64,000 bases of DNA from Primorskyibacter sedentarius. GTDB lineage: Bacteria > Pseudomonadota > Alphaproteobacteria > Rhodobacterales > Rhodobacteraceae. Below, piece by piece: positions 53,318 through 60,950 of the stretch. The notes beneath the pieces were generated by a model. It made no database searches. It was not told where the DNA came from and saw nothing but the letters and a program-made list of their open reading frames with translations. The position numbers and the translations under genes were made by a program. The first letter of the stretch is position 1; every line of letters starts with the position of its first letter. Where the stretch lies: the NCBI RefSeq assembly GCF_004342065.1, contig NZ_SLZU01000001.1, forward strand, positions 248,001-312,000. Direction: 5' to 3'.

Positions 53318-56300
53318 TCACCCCCACCTTCCAAGTTCAGCAGCCACTTTGAGAAAATAGCTCGGGATGTTTGCGAGAACAGCACGCAAAATCTCTTCCT
53401 GCTGGCAAACTGCGCGGACGCCCGCTCGATCAGCAACATCTCCCCAGATGAGCCCCAGGAGGCCTGCGACATGTCGGTCCGCAAACCCAGCCTCGTAAAA
53501 GGCAATAGCAGCGCGATCCGTCAGCCCGTATTTAATTTGTTTCTGCAGGAGACTGGTGCCTGCATTGACCGCATCGTTCAACCCCTCGGTCAGATCCGCT
53601 ATCGATGCAACGATCATCGCGACATCGTAGCTGAATCCGCTTTCACATAGCGCCACAGCGTCTTCGACAGTGACATGGTTGCGCCCAACCCGAGCTTTTG
53701 CTTCAGCCAGAGTTTCAAAGATGACGGCGTAAGATCTGCCGTCAATCCACTGTTGTAAGGCACGCGGAACTACATCTTGAACGCTTATTGACTTGATAGC
53801 GCGAGAAGTGACTAAACGGAGCGCCACCGGAGAAATTTTGGCGAATAGCTGGTTCTCCTGCACTGCCGTCTGCAGAGTGTCGAGGTTTTCGCTGAGCCAT
53901 GTTTTCAGTTCGGCTACCGCTGACGGTGGCAGGGGCGACCGTCGAATAAGCGCGCGCTGGTCCCCATCGGTGTTGGCTGCTATCGACTCCCCGATCGATT
54001 GAAAAACTTCGACCAGACGACCCCGCGTTTCTTCATCAGCAAGGTGATGGGCCAACGTGTTGGCCGCAAGTTCTTTGGCCCGGACTGCCGCATCCTCACC
54101 TTCGCCAAAGGTCATGTTATCAACGAGGAATGAGGCTACGCTTTGTATAACGCGAGCACGGCCTTCTATGAACTGCCGAAATTTCTGCTCATCGATTTCA
54201 GGTTCAGCAGCGAGCGCTGCGGCCATAATTTCAGTGATACGTGCAGCATCGACAAAGGCGAGATCGAGCCATTCGGCCGGGATTTCCAGGATGATCGGCT
54301 GTGGAAAACTCATCCCTGGTTGGCTCTGTCGCGGTTGCTGATATGGATCGAAAAGCACGAGGATCGAGCTGCGAGACGGTTCGGAGTTTCGAGAATCGAG
54401 AAGTTCAACTGCGCTATTCCACGTCCGTCGGCCGCGAAATTGCTCCCGCTGATCAAAGATAGCTGGGGTCGAGAATATAACGCTGCCCTCTGTATGCATG
54501 CCGGCTCGACCTGCGCGGCCCATCAGATTTTGGAAGTCGCGCACCATTATTTGTTCACCGCCTTGGCGCGTAGATGTCACGATCAGATATTTGAGCGGAA
54601 AGTTAACACCTTGGGCCAAGGTTGAGGTGCAAACTACGAACTTGGCCAGCCCTTCTTTCATGGCGTGTTCGATCACGAGTCGGATACCTCTTGGCGTGTC
54701 GGCATGATGTGCAAATATCCCAAGCGCCGCCGCGCGAGTCGCCGGCGCACCTGCTCCGAGCTCCAGCTCGCAAAGCGCACGGATCTTTTCGACCTCGGTA
54801 GCGTCCGAAGTTTCAATTGGCCATTCAAGTGCGACACCGCGATCGACGATTTCGATGGCGCGCGAGCAGATTTTCGTCACACTGGTTTTTCTTCCACAGA
54901 AGATAGCAACGCTTCCGTTACGTACAACGTGAAGGCCGAGGAACAAGCCTACGTCACCGCCAGTTTTCTTGGGAAAGCTTCGGGGAGCAGTTTCCCTGCC
55001 GCGAAGCGGCAAAGCGATATCGCCGATGACGCGCGGCACGTAGTATTCTCGTTCGGCTGGATCCTCGGGTTGCACATATTCCAGCCGCCCACGTTGGTCT
55101 CGCCAACTTGCAAAAGCGATGCTCTTGGTCGTCGGCAGTAATCCTTCAGCACCGACAACGGCATCAGAATTGCCCAGCAACCATTCGGCAATATCTGGCG
55201 CGTTACCAATCACTGCGGAGATAAGAATGATTTGGGTCTCGGCACGGAGCGACATTCTCAGTGATGTAAGGAGTAGTTCGTAGGTTGGGCCTCGTGTCAT
55301 CCCGTCGAATTGATGGCCCTCGTCGTAGATTATCAAGCCAATCCGCTCTGCGAGATCAGGAGCCCGCCGCAGCATGTAGAGAAGTTTTTCGGGCGTGACG
55401 ATTAGAACCGAGTCTTGAGCAAACAGCGTATCGAGAGCGAGGTCGAATTGATAGGCATCCGATGCTTCGTCCAACTGCACGTTCTCGTCGGCAAAGGCAG
55501 TCATCAGGTCGCCTCGAATATCATGGCAGAGCGAACGATATGGGGCAACAATGACTGCGAGTTGCGTTCGACCCGATAGAAAAGCCGATCGAATGATAAT
55601 TTCGGTAGCGCGGGTCTTGCCCGCGCTCGTCGGCATCTGGATGACAACCGAGCGACCCGCGAACACGCCAGCATCTGCGATCCGCTGCTGGGCTGGCCAA
55701 AGTTCAATCGGAAAATGCAATTTGGCGAGCGCGGGGAGCCAGGCATCTGGTTCCAAGCCTGATGCTGGAGGCAGGATGGTCCGTGCGGCGTTTCGGAGTT
55801 TGAGCGCACACAAAGCCCCGGCAATGTCGGAGTAAAGCAATTCCCGCGGCGACCCTGATCGATGGAAATAGCTACGAAGTGTGCTGCAAACCTGAGCAAC
55901 GGCACCTGCTTCAACCTGAAAGTGGACGTAGCGACCCATTGCCTGCAGAAGCTCGTTCGTTACAGCTTGATGTGCGTGAGGTTCCTCAATGGGAACGAAG
56001 CTGTTCTGGAGGATACTATAGACGAGATGGCCGAGGCCTCCCGCAAGGTCGATCTCTGGCGTAGCCATCTGTCGTATGATCACGGTTGCGCTGCCGACAT
56101 TCCCGGCAATGTAATAAGCTGCTGCGCATAGCAGGGAAAACTCAGTGTCCAGATCAGCATCGAGCTGTGCGTTCAGATAAGAATCGAAAAAAATAGAGGC
56201 AAAGCGGAGCACTTCTTGTGTATCTTCGTCCAACTCCCCCCACCCGAGGGGTTGGGGAAGCGCAGCCGACGCGACAGCTGCTTCTTCGAGCGTATCGGCA

Positions 56301-56464
56301 ACGGCGGCCGCAACGTCTCCCAGGATGCCTATCGCCAACGAAAAGAGCATAGACGGGTCGCGGGGTAGGTCATTGAAGTCCGCTGGTGCAACGCGGAATT
56401 CGTGCATTTTTGCCCGTGCTCGCGCGGTGGACAGAATGTTCAAAGCGGTAGCTTCAGGCCTCAT
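53318..56464 (-). CDS. hamB: HamB, DEAD/DEAH-box helicase of the Hachiman defence system
   Basis: Superfamily 2 helicase (Ski2-like), about 1048 residues from MRPEATALN at 56464; five more residues are possible. An unusual N-terminal alpha-helical region (1-260) precedes motif I MPTSAGKTRATE (PTSAGKT at about 278-284), Ia APYRSLCHDI, motif II YDEGHQ (DEGH at about 381), motif III ISAVIG, motif V STLAQGVNFPLKYLI and motif VI QNLMGRAGRAG, then a long helical C-terminus. HamB scans DNA and releases the HamA nuclease when it meets abnormal or invading DNA. It overlaps hamA by 11 bases. Annotation rests on pairing with a DUF1837 gene. Confidence 0.88.
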   Translation of the reverse strand: MRPEATALNILSTARARAKMHEFRVAPADFNDLPRDPSMLFSLAIGILGDVAAAVADTLEEAAVASAALPQPLGWGELDEDTQEVLRFASIFFDSYLNAQLDADLDTEFSLLCAAAYYIAGNVGSATVIIRQMATPEIDLAGGLGHLVYSILQNSFVPIEEPHAHQAVTNELLQAMGRYVHFQVEAGAVAQVCSTLRSYFHRSGSPRELLYSDIAGALCALKLRNAARTILPPASGLEPDAWLPALAKLHFPIELWPAQQRIADAGVFAGRSVVIQMPTSAGKTRATEIIIRSAFLSGRTQLAVIVAPYRSLCHDIRGDLMTAFADENVQLDEASDAYQFDLALDTLFAQDSVLIVTPEKLLYMLRRAPDLAERIGLIIYDEGHQFDGMTRGPTYELLLTSLRMSLRAETQIILISAVIGNAPDIAEWLLGNSDAVVGAEGLLPTTKSIAFASWRDQRGRLEYVQPEDPAEREYYVPRVIGDIALPLRGRETAPRSFPKKTGGDVGLFLGLHVVRNGSVAIFCGRKTSVTKICSRAIEIVDRGVALEWPIETSDATEVEKIRALCELELGAGAPATRAAALGIFAHHADTPRGIRLVIEHAMKEGLAKFVVCTSTLAQGVNFPLKYLIVTSTRQGGEQIMVRDFQNLMGRAGRAGMHTEGSVIFSTPAIFDQREQFRGRRTWNSAVELLDSRNSEPSRSSILVLFDPYQQPRQSQPGMSFPQPIILEIPAEWLDLAFVDAARITEIMAAALAAEPEIDEQKFRQFIEGRARVIQSVASFLVDNMTFGEGEDAAVRAKELAANTLAHHLADEETRGRLVEVFQSIGESIAANTDGDQRALIRRSPLPPSAVAELKTWLSENLDTLQTAVQENQLFAKISPVALRLVTSRAIKSISVQDVVPRALQQWIDGRSYAVIFETLAEAKARVGRNHVTVEDAVALCESGFSYDVAMIVASIADLTEGLNDAVNAGTSLLQKQIKYGLTDRAAIAFYEAGFADRHVAGLLGLIWGDVADRAGVRAVCQQEEILRAVLANIPSYFLKVAAELGRWG

Positions 56465-57269
56465 CGGCTGCTCTCTCATAGAGCGCGTGAACTAACTTCA
56501 TGAGCGATGGTCCGCGGATCACCAGAAGTCGCAAATTTGCATGGTTGAAGTGAGCCGCACCGTCAGTCGCCGCGAGATCGATCTCGTCGAATACGGCGTC
56601 ATCAAGAATGGCGGCCGCACCATTGATCCGGCGGAAGGGGCGGTCAGCTTGATTTTGAAAGCGCTCGACCTTGCGGGCATCGCCTATCTCTCCCCGATCG
56701 AAAAAGCGCCGTTTGATGGCATTGAGGCTCATTCCCTCCCGAAGTCTGTCCTTGATACTGTCGTCGACCGCATTCTGGAGGCGGTGCGAGGCGGTTGCTG
56801 ACATGCCGGATTTCGTCTCGAAGATAAAAAGCTCGTCGCTTGGGTCAGGATTGTCCTCGTTAGCAAATTTGAACCCAATGACATCGCACCCCTTGGTGGA
56901 ATCATTTCGGTTCCAGCGATCTTGGTAACGCAACTCACGCGGGCACCAGTATCCCAAGAAATATTCGATGAAGTCGGCTACGATGATTTCGCCGAAGTCT
57001 CCCGATCGAAGGCTCGGCCCAGGCGCCACCTTCGCATCGGGTAGGAGAGTTGTTCGTAGGTAATCCGCATGGCTGAGACCGGTGCCCCCAGCCATGAACG
57101 ACAAATCAGCATCGTCAATATAGTGTTCGCGGAAATGCCGGGCCCAATTCGAAAGAATCTCAGCATCGTCTTGCGGGCTAAGCATCCAAATCTCTATTTC
57201 ACGACCGCATCTTGTCGTTTGACGTTCTCCAGTATCTATTAACCAATTCAAATGGCTTGGCGTCACCAT
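56454..57269 (-). CDS. hamA: HamA, DUF1837 nuclease of the Hachiman defence system
   Basis: 271 residues. The DUF1837 signature is clear: SGDFGEIIVADFIEYFL (E94), CPRELRYQDRWNRNDSTKGCDVIGF (D129) and IFETKSGMS (E151-x-K153), a PD-(D/E)XK nuclease core. In E. coli Hachiman the E-x-K pair of HamA is needed for DNA degradation and defence. GTTAGGAG lies directly before the ATG, so translation should be strong. It is the first gene of the operon; 170 bases of leader carry AT-rich promoter-like DNA. Confidence 0.9.
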   Translation of the reverse strand: MVTPSHLNWLIDTGERQTTRCGREIEIWMLSPQDDAEILSNWARHFREHYIDDADLSFMAGGTGLSHADYLRTTLLPDAKVAPGPSLRSGDFGEIIVADFIEYFLGYWCPRELRYQDRWNRNDSTKGCDVIGFKFANEDNPDPSDELFIFETKSGMSATASHRLQNAVDDSIKDRLREGMSLNAIKRRFFDRGEIGDARKVERFQNQADRPFRRINGAAAILDDAVFDEIDLAATDGAAHFNHANLRLLVIRGPSLMKLVHALYERAADEA

Positions 57270-57398
57270 ACTCCTAACTACCCCGTGTTCAATTTTCTTA
57301 CTAAAGAATATTCACCGTAGATCAAGCAACCCACGGCGCAACCTATCATCGTCCATGTTGGCAAGCTTAATGAGCGACTTTCGCTTAAATGTTGCAAT

Positions 57399-57427
57399 CA
57401 CCCCGAGCAGCTTCGCTGCTCGGGGTG
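57399..57427 (+). terminator. perfect 29-bp palindrome, probable bidirectional terminator upstream of hamA
   Basis: CACCCCGAGCAGC-TTC-GCTGCTCGGGGTG: a 13-bp perfect stem, followed on the plus strand by TTCCTTTATT. It sits 13 bases behind the stop of the gene at 57440-57880 and would insulate that gene from hamA. The T-rich side is on the plus strand, so for the minus-strand gene termination would be less classical. Confidence 0.65.
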
Positions 57428-57439
57428 TTCCTTTATTAG

Positions 57440-57880
57440 TTAGCTGCCCAGGATATCAAACAAACAGCGGTGTGCGGCGACGTGGTCGAGCACACCGTCG
57501 CGGCTGTTGAGGAAATCCTGGAACAGGTATTGCAGCTCGATGAGTTCATTTCCGCGGTCGGAATAGACTGGCGTTTCGCGAGTTTCGCCGCAGGGCCCGA
57601 AGTCATCGTAACCCGTTTCCTGGTACCGCTCTTCGCTGCCAAGGCATTCGGACGCGATACTGCACTCCAGGATATCCATGACGGCGTCGAAACCACCTTC
57701 ATCGGCTTCATCGAAGGGTTGGCGATCTTTCAGGCGCGCAAAGCAACGCGATACGAACGCCACATCCTTAGCTGTGTCGCCCAGGTGAAGCGCTTTGGCC
57801 CTCTCGGCGACCTGCCTCCCTAATCCTACAGCCTCGGCCGCCAGGTCATCCATGTTTTGCTTGTTGTAAAGTACGTGCAT
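57440..57880 (-). CDS. 146-residue unknown acidic protein of the island
   Basis: The minus-strand frame starts at the ATG at 57880, with AAGGGATAA about ten bases upstream, and ends right before the hairpin at 57399. The protein is acidic and cysteine-containing (FVSRCFARL; ILECSIASECLGSEERY; FGPCGETRET), with no membrane segment and no recognised domain. An opposite open frame (57470-57823) exists, but this frame is chosen because of its direction, its start site and the terminator-like structure behind it. Function unknown. Confidence 0.5.
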   Translation of the reverse strand: MHVLYNKQNMDDLAAEAVGLGRQVAERAKALHLGDTAKDVAFVSRCFARLKDRQPFDEADEGGFDAVMDILECSIASECLGSEERYQETGYDDFGPCGETRETPVYSDRGNELIELQYLFQDFLNSRDGVLDHVAAHRCLFDILGS

Positions 57881-57915
57881 CGTCGTGTTATCCCTTGAGT
57901 TAAGTGTCGTTCATT

Positions 57916-57969
57916 GGGGCGCCCGGGATGGCCGCCCCTTCAAGACAGCCAGCCCCGGAAGGGCCGGCT
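57916..57969 (-). other. two GC-rich hairpins between two unknown island genes
   Basis: On the minus strand AGCCGGCCC/GGGCTGGCT (complement of 57947-57969) forms a nine-pair stem with one G-U, and GGGGCG/CGCCCC (57916-57938) forms a second one. They stand out from the AT-rich surroundings. There is no T-run, so this could be a structured leader of the gene at 57440-57880. Confidence 0.4.
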
Positions 57970-57977
57970 CTCGGGGA

Positions 57978-58400
57978 TCACGCGACTTGCCCGACTTTCT
58001 GTGGTGCTTCGCAATGGATGTTTCGGATAGGTTCGTTTTCAGCGATCTTCTGGAGCAAGGCGTCCAGTTTCTCGGCCAGCAAGCAGCACTCATTTACAAA
58101 GGTGGATTCAGGATTGATCAAGGCAAAGAGGCTGCTCTCAATTCGATCAGGATCACTGACATGCTCCAGCTTCAGCAACCTGTGGAAGGCCACGAGATGG
58201 CTACTTTGAGCCGGTGTCAGACGCTGAGTGTGGCGTACTGCTTCACTAAGCAGGAACACGCGCGCACTCGCCCCTGGACCGCCCAGTTGGTATACAGCCT
58301 TGGCCAAAACCGACCCATGATCGCGCAGGAACCTTTGGACATGGATCAGGTTTGGGCAAGGCTTAGGAGAGAACGTTTGATAGTAGGTCATGTTTTTCAT
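57978..58400 (-). CDS. 140-residue unknown protein of the island
   Basis: Starts at MKNMTYYQTFSPKP (58400), with TCTGGA just before the ATG; 11 further upstream codons begin with TTG. Helical soluble protein (SSHLVAFHRLLKLEHV; NECCLLAEKLDALLQKIAENEPI) with a CC pair. Reminiscent in size of antitoxin or regulatory proteins, but no motif supports that. It lies about 100 bases before the gene at 57440-57880 in the same direction, separated by strong GC-rich hairpins (57916-57969). A plus-strand frame of 208 codons overlaps it completely and is considered the shadow, with moderate certainty. Confidence 0.45.
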   Translation of the reverse strand: MKNMTYYQTFSPKPCPNLIHVQRFLRDHGSVLAKAVYQLGGPGASARVFLLSEAVRHTQRLTPAQSSHLVAFHRLLKLEHVSDPDRIESSLFALINPESTFVNECCLLAEKLDALLQKIAENEPIRNIHCEAPQKVGQVA

Positions 58401-58651
58401 TCCAGAAAAGTGCTGCTCCAATCGGCAGCTCAAGAAGCCCGTTTCCTCCTTTCAGAGGGCAATTTAGCCAGACGCTCTGTAGCAGCAGCATCGTCTATCG
58501 GTCTGGCTTAAGTTGATGTTTGTGTTGGTTCGGCCTTACCAGAGTTTCCTGATCTGCGCGGCCTCACAAAAAGGCCCGCGCAAGATCCGAAAATCGGGCG
58601 CACGTGGATTAACCTCGTTCCAGAAAGATAAAATATTCTGAGGTCGTGACA

Positions 58652-60949
58652 TCACTTTGATCCAGCCTCTCTACGCACCGCTTTCCCCATCCTTTTTTCC
58701 ATGATGGGGCAACTTTGGCTCACGTAAGGGCAGCTCGCACATGTATCGCAGAAGCCGCCCACGCCAATGTCCACTGGGCGCTCTTCCTCACCGAACACGT
58801 CCTGCAGAAAGCTATCTGAGGCCCTCGCTGCGCGGATCTGCACTCCGCGCACCCTGGCACGCTGCTGTTGCGGATCTACAAGATCAAGATTTTTCATGAT
58901 CCGTCCCACGACCTTTTCATCGTCTATTTCTGTAATCTCTCCAATGTGCGATTTTCCAAAATTTGGTCCGACGAGCCGCCGAGCTTCCAAAGCGACGTTC
59001 GTTGCCGAGAGCATGTATTGACCACGCCTCACCAAATTTGTCGCTGCCTCCCTGACAATGTCCGATGGTTCAGTGTCATCGTTTGCAGCAACAGTGCGAG
59101 ACCGCGCCAAAGAACGTTCCAATTCGGCCTTGAGCTGACCATCACCAGCAACCTCAGCGAGAACCCTCAAAGGTGCCGCAATCTGATCCTCGCGCTCTGA
59201 TGGCGGCACTTGATCGCGATATACTGCGTCTACGATTTTTACATTCTCGAACGCCCAGACGTGCAGCTTATCTTGCAACTGCTTAAGCTCTGACGCCCCT
59301 GGCCCCCTCACTCCCATGCGATCCTCAGCAACCGATTTTGGCATCTTTCTCGTGGCAACTCGGATCATTCTTGAACCCAAGATCCCGTCTGTTCCAACGG
59401 TATTGTTGATCACCTTGATACCAAATCCATTCAATTCACGAACGCGAAACCCGTTGGAACTATCTGTCCAAACCTTTTTCGCAGTGTCCGCATTGTAGGA
59501 GACTTTCAGAAATTGAATCAGCTCTGTATAGCCACTGTCATTTCCACGTTTTTGTCCAATACTCTCCAGATCGTCGAAAACTGTAAGCCCGCGACCTTCG
59601 TGCATCATACGCGCCGCCGAAGCCGCAGAGGTCTGACCGATGATACTTCCATTCGCCCCAATCTGGGAGAGCACGATACCAAGTTCGCTTTTGCCCGTGC
59701 CTTTGTCCCCGCATACCAACAGGTAAGGCACAGCCTTAAAGACAGGCTGTACGAAACTTGCGACAACGACCAAAGCCAAAGTCGTGTAGTCATCGGAGTT
59801 GGGAAGCCATACCGCTCTCACGAGGCAGTCCCGAACCGCCCAGATCACATCTGAGAGCGGGCCACTCAAACAGCGCCCCTCTTTCTTGGCGGCAAGAAAT
59901 TCTTGAATATTCTGCCAACTCCAGCTCGTATTCCTTGATGGCACCGGCGGCTCATCAACAAGCGTACCATCGCTGAGACGCCAGACTCTTTGATCCATTG
60001 GTGTCCCCGGCTTGGAAGGCATCTCCGAGGCCGTAAGCACATCCCCGTCCGATCGGATGACGACTGTTTCTATCTTTTCGACGGTCGTGGATTTCCCTCC
60101 TTTTTCTGTATGTACCTCGCGCAACATTGTACGCGTAGGATAATAGAGGCAGCCGTCATGAAATGCGCGACCTACGTCGACCGGTTGATAGGCTTGACGA
60201 CCAAGTTTTGGTGAGTTTTTTTTCAGAATAGCGTTATCCTTTACGTCGTTAACGTTTGCCAAAATCTTCGAAAATTTAGGAGTTTCCCCAGCAGGCGCGG
60301 CCGCGAGAATGCCCCATGTCGAAGCCATCGTCGGCAGAGACACTCTCGCAAGTGGTTGACAGGCAAAGCGAAGAAGACGTTTGTTGCGTTCTTCGTCTGT
60401 TGACGGCAGCGCACTATAAATGTCCGTCCATTGCTGCCAGAATCCCAGGGATTGCCATTCTTCCGGGTCACCTGCTCCCGACGCCCCAAGCACCTGAATA
60501 TTTAGGCTGGGATCTTGATCGACCAATTGGCAGATTGAGTGGAAGTCTTCCATGCGAACAATGACTACAGGGCAACTCACCCTCTCAGGATAGCCCACGT
60601 GGGTCATCGGCTCCCCTTGCGACCAAAAATGGCTCGGAGCGTTAACGGTGACACCGGTCATTTCGATATGAATGTAACGCTTTACCGGCCCAAGAACTGT
60701 CATTCTCGGGAAACACAGCGCGTCATGAAATCGCCTGATATCACGACTTCCAGATTGGCTAACAAGCCCAAGATTGTGTTTTTCGATGATGGAGCGACCG
60801 ATACCCCGCTCCTTCAACCACCCCATTGCCAATTTGTTGCGAAGCAGCTTGTTTTTGCGAGCTTTTAACTCCTCTTCGTTCGGGGATTTAGCCATGCCAG
60901 AACCTAAATCTGACCTTGCTTTGTGGAAAGTGTCGGGGCGCTTTGACAT
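58652..60949 (-). CDS. primase/helicase-like P-loop ATPase with C-terminal Cys4 cluster, coupled to a tyrosine recombinase
   Basis: 765 residues from MSKRPDTFHK (60949), two bases after the recombinase stop. The N-terminal part (ARKNKLLRNKLAMGWLKERGI, IIEKHNLGL) resembles the segment before Toprim domains of DnaG-like primases, but no clear Toprim acidic motif was found. The ATPase domain has Walker A GDKGTGKS (414-421) and Walker B LTVFDD (455-460), as in phage or satellite replicative helicases (DUF927/DUF3987-like). The C-terminus has C734-x2-C737-x2-C740-x6-C747, probably a zinc or Fe-S site. It may replicate or process the mobile element. AT-rich codon use differs from the backbone. Confidence 0.65.
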   Translation of the reverse strand: MSKRPDTFHKARSDLGSGMAKSPNEEELKARKNKLLRNKLAMGWLKERGIGRSIIEKHNLGLVSQSGSRDIRRFHDALCFPRMTVLGPVKRYIHIEMTGVTVNAPSHFWSQGEPMTHVGYPERVSCPVVIVRMEDFHSICQLVDQDPSLNIQVLGASGAGDPEEWQSLGFWQQWTDIYSALPSTDEERNKRLLRFACQPLARVSLPTMASTWGILAAAPAGETPKFSKILANVNDVKDNAILKKNSPKLGRQAYQPVDVGRAFHDGCLYYPTRTMLREVHTEKGGKSTTVEKIETVVIRSDGDVLTASEMPSKPGTPMDQRVWRLSDGTLVDEPPVPSRNTSWSWQNIQEFLAAKKEGRCLSGPLSDVIWAVRDCLVRAVWLPNSDDYTTLALVVVASFVQPVFKAVPYLLVCGDKGTGKSELGIVLSQIGANGSIIGQTSAASAARMMHEGRGLTVFDDLESIGQKRGNDSGYTELIQFLKVSYNADTAKKVWTDSSNGFRVRELNGFGIKVINNTVGTDGILGSRMIRVATRKMPKSVAEDRMGVRGPGASELKQLQDKLHVWAFENVKIVDAVYRDQVPPSEREDQIAAPLRVLAEVAGDGQLKAELERSLARSRTVAANDDTEPSDIVREAATNLVRRGQYMLSATNVALEARRLVGPNFGKSHIGEITEIDDEKVVGRIMKNLDLVDPQQQRARVRGVQIRAARASDSFLQDVFGEEERPVDIGVGGFCDTCASCPYVSQSCPIMEKRMGKAVRREAGSK

Positions 60950-60950
60950 A

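Noticed and set aside
57885-58511. 208-codon plus-strand frame
   Set aside because: It overlaps the minus-strand gene at 57978-58400, is against the direction of the island and starts within GC-rich hairpins. Not fully excluded.
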